A DNA stretch of 64,000 nucleotides from positions 5,117,001 to 5,181,000 of the forward strand of contig NZ_CP107902.1 of the NCBI RefSeq assembly GCF_036013935.1, read 5' to 3'. Source of the DNA: Streptomyces sp. NBC_00461 (GTDB lineage Bacteria; Actinomycetota; Actinomycetes; Streptomycetales; Streptomycetaceae). The notes below the pieces were generated by a model. It did no database searches, was not told where the DNA came from, and saw nothing but the letters and a program-made list of their open reading frames with translations. Below, in pieces: positions 25,801-32,156 of this stretch. The translations under genes were made by a program, and so were the position numbers. Position 1 is the first letter of the stretch, and each line of letters starts with the position of its first letter.

Positions 25801-26536
25801 CCTGCCTGGCGGGGCGCTGATCGACATCGCCCTCGGCCCGGACGGCCGCACCCTGAGCGCCGCCCGCACCCCGGACATCGGCGACCTGGCCGACGAGGTG
25901 TGGGACGTCTCGCGCCGGCACCGTACGACGGTCCTGAACGGCGTGACCGGCAGCCACCTCGCCGTCCGCCCCGACGGAGAGCTGCTGGTCGGCGATGGCC
26001 GGGCGGTCCGCCTGCCCTCGGGCCGGGCCGGCGGACACGACCTCGTGCAGGGCGACGAGACCGGCGCGCTGGCCTTCACCGCCGACGGCTCCCTGCTGGC
26101 GGCCGGCGACCAGACGGGACGGGTCGCCCTGTGGGACGGGGACCTCGCCCACCGCGAGGGCGTTCTGCGCAGCGTCTTCCCCGCCCCGTACGGCACCGAC
26201 CCCGAGGGCGTGAGCGCGGTCGCCTTCAGCCCCGACGGGCGCACGCTGGCCGTCGGCGGGGCCGCGGGCAGCCTCCAGCTGTGGGACGTGGCGACCGAAC
26301 AGCCCCTCGGCGGCCCGCTGACCACGGCGGGCGACGCGATCGACTCACTCGCCTTCGGCTCCGACGGCAGGACCCTGTACGCCGGAAGCGCGCACGTTCC
26401 GCTCCAGCGGTACACGGTCGACCCCGAGCAGGCGCTCCGGGCGGTGTGCGCGCGGGCGGGCGGCGCCGAACTGACGCGGGCGCAGTGGCGGACGTATGTG
26501 CCGGAGGCGCCGTACCGGACGGTGTGCGGGGGCTGA
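22820..26536 (+). CDS. HTH - STAND NTPase - TM - WD40 protein (copy 2)
   Basis: 1238 residues with the same architecture as the 5851-10092 gene. HTH at ~15-65 (MAKVAGFSATTLSQAAAGER); Walker A GPSGSGKSS (141-149); Walker B WVVVDQFEEAFTLC (~199-212); the sensor VRADFYTRC (241-249) is intact. A membrane helix lies at 516-536 (ILTASLSAVVAVALLTGFAVW), then WD40 repeats with WD-containing strands (IWDTRTGRRIADL, LWDVATEQPLGG) to the end, WRTYVPEAPYRTVC. The expected topology places the HTH and NTPase inside and the propeller outside. Function is unknown; it is a candidate one-component receptor that signals to DNA. Small secreted peptides lie on both sides. Confidence 0.9.
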   Translation: MGRPERPLDPQAGPVQRLAHDLRELRRTAGGPSYRAMAKVAGFSATTLSQAAAGERLPSLAVVEGYVRACAGDPSEWVPRWKEAEEEASRAPVEPDEDAPSPYRGLARFEPADQHLFFGRDRVVDEVGKLVCEHRFAVLFGPSGSGKSSLLRAGLIPRLQAEIADRGCPATLRILTPGPTPAATYGHLLAPADDEPESWVVVDQFEEAFTLCRDPRERSRFIDLLLAARDPASRLRVLVAVRADFYTRCGEHRELADALQGAALLLGPMTAEELREAVVGPAQAVGCLVERTLTVRLVDEVLDEPGGLPMLSHVLLETWRRRKGRMLSLAGYEAAGGVRGAIAASAEEVHGGLSPAQARTARHLLLRMVEPGQGTPDTRRPLSRPELEEWADPDVPVVVERLTGARLLTADEDGVQLAHEALITCWPRLHGWIEQDRERLRHHRMLADAVRTWLEHDRDPGALYRGTRLARAEELFPDHPTDPALTAPERSFLTASFEVRETEVLAAARISRRHRILTASLSAVVAVALLTGFAVWREYTDNQRQRTQSAARRVAEIADALRTTDPRTALLLGAASWRVAELPETRRALLGSLAQPETGTFTDPAPGDETQRTLADTGRVLLSAQGRSWRTWNVTTHRAVGSGRVPEGTVGGAGPDARVFRVDMPDGVRLWDTATGRWTGGSQAVHGVGDLFFTGDGQSFLTTEGDRLRLRSVTDGRVLFDTPAPDAAMTAVSGDGRLAAACANGGTPQVWDTSAHRVVTGAWQHDHVCEEGIGTFLVLAGDRLAAATGTGVRIWDTRTGRRIADLDDPGVQYAAFSQDGAFLATADRTEIRVWRLAATDAPVFRYALNNQHLRRDPVWDRDGRILRYVEGGTVHTLDLREAVTSGWRSTPASDVRFSPDGRTYATAERTGDRYVFRLHATTDDRVLRTLPPVRVPVSKDPTLPAVPADTLSLAAFSPDGTRFAYGVSAPGRLVVAQPVHIWDVPHGRAVTSLDLPGGALIDIALGPDGRTLSAARTPDIGDLADEVWDVSRRHRTTVLNGVTGSHLAVRPDGELLVGDGRAVRLPSGRAGGHDLVQGDETGALAFTADGSLLAAGDQTGRVALWDGDLAHREGVLRSVFPAPYGTDPEGVSAVAFSPDGRTLAVGGAAGSLQLWDVATEQPLGGPLTTAGDAIDSLAFGSDGRTLYAGSAHVPLQRYTVDPEQALRAVCARAGGAELTRAQWRTYVPEAPYRTVCGG

Positions 26537-26600
26537 ATGCCTCGCCCTCCCGCCATCAGGAGGGCTGCCTGAAGGGCTGTCGGAGGTCCGGTCCGGAGGA

Positions 26601-26765
26601 CTACCCGGAGGTGGTGCTGATGCCGACCGCGGCCGGGGCCTGCGGCTGCTCGGTCGCCGCCCTCGCCGGGCCCGCGTTCGCCGCCAGGACCAGGGCCGCC
26701 ACGGCGACGAGCGCGGCGGTGAAGCCTCTGGTGTAACGCCCAGTGGTGCCCGTGCGTTCGAGCAT
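26601..26765 (-). CDS. Small secreted peptide downstream of the second STAND gene
   Basis: 54 codons: MLERTGTTGRYTRGFTAALV and further hydrophobic residues to ANAGPARA form a signal peptide, leaving a mature ATEQPQAPAAVGISTTSG of about 18 residues. GAGG sits 7 bases before the ATG, and just upstream lie 10-bp iterons and a palindrome. An in-frame ATG at 26822 is possible but adds Cys-rich residues. The family is not recognised. It mirrors the peptide on the other side of the STAND gene in size and layout. Confidence 0.55.
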   Translation of the reverse strand: MLERTGTTGRYTRGFTAALVAVAALVLAANAGPARAATEQPQAPAAVGISTTSG

Positions 26766-26783
26766 CGCGACCTCGCAACAGCA

Positions 26784-26813
26784 GCGAAGAACAGGGAAGA
26801 ACAGCGAAGAACA
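26784..26813. repeat. Three 10-bp iterons
   Basis: GCGAAGAACA, GGGAAGAACA and GCGAAGAACA follow one another at exact 10-bp spacing, one helical turn each. They lie in the leader of the small peptide gene and next to the palindrome at 26821. Confidence 0.7.
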
Positions 26814-26820
26814 GCAATGC

Positions 26821-26836
26821 ATTAAGCATGCTTAAT
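26821..26836. promoter_or_regulatory. 16-bp perfect palindrome (operator candidate)
   Basis: ATTAAGCATGCTTAAT is a perfect palindrome and unusually AT-rich for this genome. It is 60 bp upstream of the XRE-TPR regulator GTG and 56 bp upstream of the divergent peptide ATG. It is well placed as the operator of that regulator. Confidence 0.65.
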
Positions 26837-26895
26837 CCGCGGTTTAACCTAGGGGTCGGCGAGGGTGAACGGCAAGAGGGCCAGGGGGAGTTGGC

Positions 26896-28239
26896 GTGTC
26901 GGAACGTGACGATCCGGTGACCATCGGGCGCAGAGTGCAGCAACTGCGGGCCGAACGAGGACTGACACAGAGGCAGTTGGCGGAGCCCGCCTACACCCCC
27001 GCGTACATCTCCACCCTGGAGGCCGGACGGGTGCGGCCCTCCGACGGCGCGCTCAGGCACATCGCCGAGCGCCTCGGGATCGCCTACGACGAGCTGGTCA
27101 CCGGGCGCCCGGCCCGTCTCGCCACCGACCTGCGGCTCAGGCTGACCGAGGCACAGCGCACGCTCGCCTCCGGGGAGGCCGAACGGGCCGCGGAGCAGTA
27201 CGCGGCGCTGCTCGCCGAGGCCGAGGAGAACGAGCTGACCGACGTGGCGGCCGTCGCGCTGCTCGGTCTCGGCGAGTGCGCCCTGGACACCGGTGAACTG
27301 GCCGCCGCCCGGCGGTTCTTCGAGCGCACCGAGCAGGCCCTCGCCGACGTTCCGCTGCCCGCCCGGGTACCCGCCCTGCGCGGCCGCGCCGTCTCCCACT
27401 ACCTGGCCGGTGAACTCCGCTACGCCGTCTACCTGCTGGAGTCCACGCTCGACGAGCTCAACCGCGGCGGACTGCACGATCCGGACGCGCTCCTGCTGCT
27501 CTACGCCAGCGTCATCGGCCCTTACATGGACATGGGCGCCCACGCCCGGGCCGCCCAGGCCGCCGAGTTCGCGCTCGCGCTGGCCCCGCAGTCCGGCGAC
27601 CCGGCGCTCGTCGCCCGTATGCACCGCTCGGTCGCCCGCACCCTGCTCGCCGAGGGCCGCATCAACGAGGCCGACGCCTCGCTCGCCAAGGCCGCCGAGC
27701 TGTACCGGACACTCCAGCTGCGCACCGAGCTGGCCAACTGCCATTGGATGCGCGGATACGTGTGCGCGCAGAACGGCGAACTGGAGCGCGCGGAGGGCGA
27801 GTTGAGGCAGGCGCTCACCATGCTCTGTGCCAAGCGCGCCGCCCTCTACAGCAGCCAGGTCGCCGTCGAACTCGCCGACGTACTGCACCGGCGCGGCAGG
27901 TCCGACGAGGCCGCGGCCCTCCTGCACGACGTGCTCAGCGACCTCAGCCCCGAACGCGGCGCCCTGCACTCCGCCGCCGCCCACCGCCTCCTCGGCATCA
28001 TCGCCGAGGACACCCGCGACACGGAGGCCGCCGAGGAGCACTACGTCCGTGCGCTGAGTCTGCTGGAGCGGGCCGGTGCCGCCGGCGACCTGGCCGACCT
28101 GTGCCGGCTGCTCGGCGATCTGCTGCGCCGTACCGGCCGGGTGGAGGCGGCCCTGGACGCGTACCGGACGGGCCTCGGCCACCGTACGGCCCCCGGCACC
28201 ACCACCCTCGGCCCCGCACCCGCACAGCCTCCTCTGTGA
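26896..28239 (+). CDS. XRE-family HTH regulator with TPR repeats
   Basis: 447 residues. The N-terminal Cro/C1 HTH (IGRRVQQLRAERGLTQRQLA ... YISTLEAGRVRPS) is followed by roughly eight TPR-like helical pairs (AERAAEQYAALLAEAEENEL, AEEHYVRALSLLERAGAAGD). This layout is shared by peptide-responsive or metabolite-responsive regulators such as the RRNPP group, though membership cannot be claimed from sequence alone. It starts at GTG with GGGGGAG upstream. The adjacent small secreted peptide gene, iterons and palindrome make a local peptide-regulator circuit conceivable. Confidence 0.88.
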   Translation: MSERDDPVTIGRRVQQLRAERGLTQRQLAEPAYTPAYISTLEAGRVRPSDGALRHIAERLGIAYDELVTGRPARLATDLRLRLTEAQRTLASGEAERAAEQYAALLAEAEENELTDVAAVALLGLGECALDTGELAAARRFFERTEQALADVPLPARVPALRGRAVSHYLAGELRYAVYLLESTLDELNRGGLHDPDALLLLYASVIGPYMDMGAHARAAQAAEFALALAPQSGDPALVARMHRSVARTLLAEGRINEADASLAKAAELYRTLQLRTELANCHWMRGYVCAQNGELERAEGELRQALTMLCAKRAALYSSQVAVELADVLHRRGRSDEAAALLHDVLSDLSPERGALHSAAAHRLLGIIAEDTRDTEAAEEHYVRALSLLERAGAAGDLADLCRLLGDLLRRTGRVEAALDAYRTGLGHRTAPGTTTLGPAPAQPPL

Positions 28240-28425
28240 CCGTTCCCGCCCTCGCGGTGCCGTGCCGTCCTTCCGGCGTTTCACCCCTGTCGGCAGGGTT
28301 ACTCGGGCAGCGGTCCCGAGCGGGCGTGACGCCGGTTCCGACCCCCTCGACCCCCTGCTTCGGCGGGTCCGCATCGGGAGCCCGGACACGAAGCTGCCCC
28401 GCTGCGACCGAAGGAGGCGGTGGTC
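28240..28425 (+). promoter_or_regulatory. Upstream region of the GAF-ANTAR gene, SigB-like promoter candidate
   Basis: Contains GTTT (28278-28281), 14 bases, then GGGTTAC (28296-28302). This is close to the Streptomyces stress-sigma pattern GNNT-N14-16-GGGTAY, differing at one base. GGAGG at 28413 sets the start at GTG 28426. Confidence 0.35.
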
Positions 28426-29241
28426 GTGCGGCCCGAGGACGACCGTTACGGCTTCTTTGGCGGCGCCCTCCGCCCCGACGGTGAAGGGCACCGTACGTCC
28501 GGTCACGACGCCCGTGGGCGAAGGACGGAGCGCGACCCGGACCGGCTCAGGACCGCCGAGGTGATCGCCGAGGGGGTGCGTGACGCGCAACCCGGGGAGA
28601 TTCCGGCCCGGTTGTGCGGGGTGGCGGTGACGCTGCTGCCGGTCGTCGGCGCGAGTGTGTCGCTGCGCAGCGACGGGATGTCGGTCCAACTCGGCGCGAG
28701 CAGCGACCAGGCCTCCTATCTCGCGGAACTCCAGGCGACCCTCGGCGACGGGCCGTTTCTGTACGCCTCCGAGGCCGGTGCCCCCGTGCTGGCCTGCGAT
28801 CTGACGGCCGGCCGGGACGCGCGCCGCTGGCCGGTGTTCGCGCAGCAGGTGACGGCGGCGGGGGTGCGGGCGGTGTACTCGCTGCCGCTGGGCAATGACA
28901 CCGTGACCTTGGGCACTCTCGACCTCTACAGTGCCGCCCCTGGCGGGCTGACCGAACACGAGCTGCACCGTGCGCTGATGGTGGCCGGTGTCATGACGCT
29001 GGCCCTCATGATCCTGCCGCGGGAGGAGGACGACAGCGGTGCGGACGAGCCCTGGCTGGGCGGGCTGGCCACCGACCACGACAAGGTCTACCAGGCCATC
29101 GGCATGATCATGGCGCAGCTCGGGGTCGACGCCGACGAGGCGACGGCCCGGCTGCGGGCCCGCGCCTTCACGCAGGGCCGCACCGTGCTGGAGGTGGCGC
29201 GCGACGTGGTGGCGCACCGGATGATGCTGGAAGGCGGCTGA
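28426..29241 (+). CDS. GAF-ANTAR domain RNA-binding antiterminator-type regulator
   Basis: 271 residues. After a charged N-terminus, a GAF sensor domain (~45-190, VRDAQPGEIPARLCGVAVTL ... VYSLPLGNDTVTLGTLDLY) is followed by an ANTAR domain (DKVYQAIGMIMAQLGVDADE ... ARAFTQGRTVLEVARDVV). ANTAR domains bind paired hairpins in mRNA and prevent termination; the GAF part probably senses a small ligand. GTG 28426 was chosen because GGAGG is 8 bases upstream, whereas GTG 28420 is only 2 bases from it. The target RNA is not evident here. Confidence 0.93.
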   Translation: MRPEDDRYGFFGGALRPDGEGHRTSGHDARGRRTERDPDRLRTAEVIAEGVRDAQPGEIPARLCGVAVTLLPVVGASVSLRSDGMSVQLGASSDQASYLAELQATLGDGPFLYASEAGAPVLACDLTAGRDARRWPVFAQQVTAAGVRAVYSLPLGNDTVTLGTLDLYSAAPGGLTEHELHRALMVAGVMTLALMILPREEDDSGADEPWLGGLATDHDKVYQAIGMIMAQLGVDADEATARLRARAFTQGRTVLEVARDVVAHRMMLEGG

Positions 29242-29260
29242 GGAAACCTAGGATCGTGGC

Positions 29261-29539
29261 ATGGACACACTCGGTTTCTCCCTCATCGCCCTGCTCATAC
29301 TCTTCGGCATCGGCAGCATCGAGAGCCGGATCTCCCGGCAGGACAAGCGAGTTGCCCGGGTCGAGCACAAACTCGACCTGATCCTCGACCACTTGGGGCT
29401 GCGCGAGCGGGAGCCGTGGGCGGACGAGGTGGACGCCCTGCTGCGGGACGGCAAGAAGATCGCGGCGATCAAGGTGTACCGGGAGGCGACGGGTGCGGGC
29501 CTGAAGGAGGCCAAGGAGGCGGTGGACAAGCTCGGTTAG
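29261..29539 (+). CDS. Small membrane protein with ribosomal L7/L12 C-terminal-like domain
   Basis: 92 residues: an N-terminal membrane helix (FSLIALLILFGIGS), a coiled linker (RISRQDKRVARVEHKLDLIL), and a C-terminal stretch KKIAAIKVYREATGAGLKEA that matches the helix-turn-helix of the L7/L12 C-terminal domain. On the ribosome that domain recruits GTPase factors. Here it is membrane-tethered and not ribosomal, and its partner is unknown. It is 19 bases after the ANTAR stop, so probably cotranscribed. Confidence 0.85.
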   Translation: MDTLGFSLIALLILFGIGSIESRISRQDKRVARVEHKLDLILDHLGLREREPWADEVDALLRDGKKIAAIKVYREATGAGLKEAKEAVDKLG

Positions 29540-29590
29540 ACGCCGGACCCGCCCTCGCCCTCGCCTCAGGCGTGGAGGAGCACCCGGGCT

Positions 29591-30367
29591 CTATACGCGC
29601 AACCGCGCCTGTTTCCGCACGTCGGCCAGTCGCTGTGCGCCTACCTGTACGAAGGCTCTCGTGGCGTCGGCCGACACCATGCCCGGGCCGCCGTGGGTGA
29701 GGGCGATGGTGTCGTCACCGATGCGGACCGCGACGACGTCCAGGGTGAGCATGGTCGGTTCGCCATCGGTCGTCCGCCCGGCGAAGGTGAGCCGCAGCCC
29801 CTGCCGGGCGTCCCCGACCTCGGGCAGCTCGGCGTCGCTGACCTGGACGTCCTGCACGGAGCCGTAGTCGGTGACCGCCGTGAACCGGCCGCACGTCGCC
29901 GGCAGGGTCTTCATCCACGCCAGCGTCCGGTCCACGTCCGCGGGAGACAGGGCCAGCACCTGGTAGCGCAACTGCGCCTGGTCCATGGAGTCGTCGAGCC
30001 CCGTCACGGCCCGCGGCCCGCTCGCGGCCCCGAACAGGTCGTCGGTGTACAGCGCGTCGAGAAGCCGTCGGCAGTCGGGTGCCTGGGCGGTCGCCTTGAG
30101 CACGCCGTCCCGCCAGGTCGCGACCCCCTGCGTCGGCCCCCAGGGCGCTCCCAGATCGCCCTCGGTCACCAGCGCGGCGTGCGCCTGTGCCTCGGTGAGG
30201 GGGCGGGAGGAAGGAGGGGTGGTCCGAGTCGGCGCCGGCTTCGCGCTGCGCGAAGGGGCGGGCGTCTGGGCCCTCATCTGCGCACCGAGGCTGCACGCGC
30301 TCGCGCCCACCAGGGTCCCCAGGGACAGCACGGAGGCGAGGAGGACGCGGTGCGGGGTGCGGGTCAT
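29591..30367 (-). CDS. Lipoprotein with PknH-sensor-like domain
   Basis: 258 residues. The signal ends in the lipobox VGASAC, then a Pro/Thr-rich linker and a globular domain (TEAQAHAALVTEGDLGAPWG ... CRRLLDALYTDD ... TCGRFTAVTDYG). The spacing of two Cys and the overall layout resemble the extracellular PknH-like sensor domains found as stand-alone lipoproteins in actinobacteria. It should be tethered to the outer face of the membrane; the ligand is unknown. It is divergent from the ThrRS leader. Confidence 0.75.
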   Translation of the reverse strand: MTRTPHRVLLASVLSLGTLVGASACSLGAQMRAQTPAPSRSAKPAPTRTTPPSSRPLTEAQAHAALVTEGDLGAPWGPTQGVATWRDGVLKATAQAPDCRRLLDALYTDDLFGAASGPRAVTGLDDSMDQAQLRYQVLALSPADVDRTLAWMKTLPATCGRFTAVTDYGSVQDVQVSDAELPEVGDARQGLRLTFAGRTTDGEPTMLTLDVVAVRIGDDTIALTHGGPGMVSADATRAFVQVGAQRLADVRKQARLRV

Positions 30368-30521
30368 CGGAGTCCTCCCTGGTCACGGTCGGTTGCCTCT
30401 CCAAGGGATCACCCCCGGAGCCACCTCACCAGTGAGCCGGTCCGTCCGGGTTACCGACCTCCCCGCCCCACCCCCGAAAACCAGTCGCCCTCTCCCCCCG
30501 CCCCCGCGCTACCGTCCTCCC

Positions 30522-30578
30522 ATGAAGCGCGCCCATTCGTTGTTCACGACGACGCCGGAGAGTGTCCCGGCGCGCTGA
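30522..30578 (+). CDS. Threonine-codon leader peptide of the ThrRS gene
   Basis: An 18-codon frame, MKRAHSLFTTTPESVPAR, with three consecutive ACG threonine codons at 30546-30554. It has no ribosome site, but TACCGT lies 6 bases before the ATG, so a leaderless message is possible. The stop (30576-30578) precedes a strong hairpin, and the segments AGCGCGCC (30526-30533) and GGCGCGCT (30569-30576) can pair. This is the layout of ribosome-mediated attenuation responding to Thr-tRNA supply. Confidence 0.65.
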   Translation: MKRAHSLFTTTPESVPAR

Positions 30579-30596
30579 TCTCCGGACTGGATGTCC

Positions 30597-30626
30597 GAAG
30601 CCCCGGGGCGAGTGCCCCGGGGCTTC
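30597..30626 (+). terminator. Attenuator hairpin ahead of thrS
   Basis: A perfect 13-bp stem, GAAGCCCCGGGGC (30597-30609) with GCCCCGGGGCTTC, and a GAGT loop, ending 50 bp before the thrS ATG. A weaker hairpin, CGGAC/GTCCG, lies just before it and could compete. Confidence 0.8.
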
Positions 30627-30676
30627 GTCGTCGGTCGCTCGCCCGTGAGACCCCTGAATTCGCGAGGAGACCGACC

Positions 30677-31897
30677 ATGTACGACCACCGCAGGCTCGGC
30701 CGTGAACTGGACCTGTTCGACACCGATCCGCTGATGGGCGCGGGGCTGCCGTACTGGCTGCCCGACGGGGCGATCGTGCGGCACGCGCTGGAGGAGTACA
30801 TCCGGGACCAGGAACGCGCGGCCGGCTACCGGCACGTGTACTCGCCCGTCCTCGGCAAGCGCGAGCTCTACGAGATCTCGGGCCACTGGTCCCACTACAG
30901 CGACGACATGTTCCCGCCGATGGAACTGGGCAGCGAACAGGTCGTGCTGAGGCCCAGTCTCTGCCCCCATCACGCCCTCATCTACCGCTCCCGGCCCCAC
31001 AGCTACCGTGAACTGCCCCTCCGTATCGCCGAGTTGGGCGGCATGTACCGGTCCGAGCTGTCCGGGGTCCTCGGCGGCCTGACCCGCGTACGGTCCATCC
31101 AGCTCAACGACGCCCACATCTTCTGCACCCTGGAACAGGCGGTGGACGAGGCACGCGACGCCCTCGCACTCATCGGCCGCGCCTACGCCGACCTCGGCAT
31201 CCGCGCCGCCCGCTACCGGCTGTCCCTGCCGGGGGAGGGCGGCAAGTACGTCGCCGACCCGCAGTTGTGGGAGCGGGCCACCGGGCTGCTGGAGGAGGTG
31301 CTGGAGGGCAGCGGCGTTCCGTACGACGCCGTGGCGGGCGAGGCCGCCTTCTACGGGCCCAAGATCGACGTCCAGATCACCGACTCCGCCGGCCGCGAGT
31401 CCACCCTCTCCACCGTCCAGATCGACTTCCACCAGCCCGAACGCTTCGACCTGCACTACATCGGCCCCGACGGGGCGAAACACCGCCCCGTCATGGTCCA
31501 CCGCAGCATCATCGGCAGCGTGGAGCGGGCGGTGGCGCAGCTGGTCGAGGAGCACGGCGGGGCCTTTCCCGCGTGGCTCGCGCCCGTACAACTCGTCGTG
31601 CTGCCGGTGTCGGACGCGCAGCAGGCACAGGGCCGGGAGCTGGTGCGCCGGGCCGTGGCACGCGGGCTGCGGGCCGAGCTCGCCGGGCCCGAGCAGGGCA
31701 CCCTCGGCGCCCGCATCCGGGCGGCACGCCTGGTGCCGTACCAGGCGGTGATCGGCGAGCGGGAGGCCGAGGGCGACCTGGCGGCCGTACGGCTGCGGGA
31801 CGGGCGGCGTCCGGGGGCCGTACCGGTGGAGCGGCTGCTGGAGCGGATCGGCGTATGCACCGCAGCCCGTGGCGCCGAACTGTGGGCGGCTGAGTAG
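30677..31897 (+). CDS. thrS: Short second threonyl-tRNA synthetase (no TGS or editing domain)
   Basis: 406 residues, against about 650 for the full-length enzyme. The catalytic core and anticodon domain are present while the N-terminal TGS and editing domains are absent. Zinc ligands are kept: Cys in SLCPHHALIY, His in NDAHIFC, His in VMVHRSIIGS. Class II motif 2 is TRVRSIQLND. The anticodon-binding domain starts at LAPVQLVVLPVSDAQQ. Such paralogues in Streptomyces and cyanobacteria act as alternative or resistance copies, so it should charge tRNA-Thr without proofreading. GAGGAGA lies 7 bases before ATG 30677. Preceded by the Thr attenuator; a hairpin element and nucleoside hydrolase follow. 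Confidence 0.93.
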   Translation: MYDHRRLGRELDLFDTDPLMGAGLPYWLPDGAIVRHALEEYIRDQERAAGYRHVYSPVLGKRELYEISGHWSHYSDDMFPPMELGSEQVVLRPSLCPHHALIYRSRPHSYRELPLRIAELGGMYRSELSGVLGGLTRVRSIQLNDAHIFCTLEQAVDEARDALALIGRAYADLGIRAARYRLSLPGEGGKYVADPQLWERATGLLEEVLEGSGVPYDAVAGEAAFYGPKIDVQITDSAGRESTLSTVQIDFHQPERFDLHYIGPDGAKHRPVMVHRSIIGSVERAVAQLVEEHGGAFPAWLAPVQLVVLPVSDAQQAQGRELVRRAVARGLRAELAGPEQGTLGARIRAARLVPYQAVIGEREAEGDLAAVRLRDGRRPGAVPVERLLERIGVCTAARGAELWAAE

Positions 31898-31920
31898 GGT
31901 CGTCCTCGTAGCTGGTAGCC

Positions 31921-32137
31921 AGTGCCCCGGCAGGCAACGTTCGCCTCGTCGCGGCGTCCTGCACGCCCCCCACTGCCCTGAGGGCGTGGGAGGTCCCCAC
32001 TCGCCGCACCGGGCGCAGACCCGAGTACGTCCAGTACGAGGGCCCGTGCTTCCCCCGGCCTGCGCGCTCCGGGGGGACCCCCGGAGCGCGCACCGGACGC
32101 CGCTCCATGACGGGCAGACGTTGCCCGCCGGGGCACT
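31921..32137. repeat. 217-bp hairpin-forming element (MITE-like), copy 2
   Basis: Ends AGTGCCCCGGCAGGCAACGT and ACGTTGCCCGCCGGGGCACT are inverted repeats with one mismatch. It shares the central AGTACGTCCAGTACGAGG and the GCGCACCGGACGCCGCTCC block with copy 1, but has about 48 extra bases split between the two arms. It occupies the whole gap between thrS and the nucleoside hydrolase and ends 9 bases before the latter's GGAG ribosome site. Confidence 0.8.
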
Positions 32138-32156
32138 CGGAGAGAGGAGCGCGGCC

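Noticed and set aside
29693..30676. N-terminal extension of ThrRS giving a 734-residue protein
   Set aside because: The added part is antisense to the lipoprotein gene and passes through the attenuator; it has no TGS/editing motifs.
30400..30676. T-box riboswitch ahead of the ThrRS gene
   Set aside because: No specifier-loop or T-box consensus is seen; a Thr-codon leader peptide and simple terminator explain the region better.
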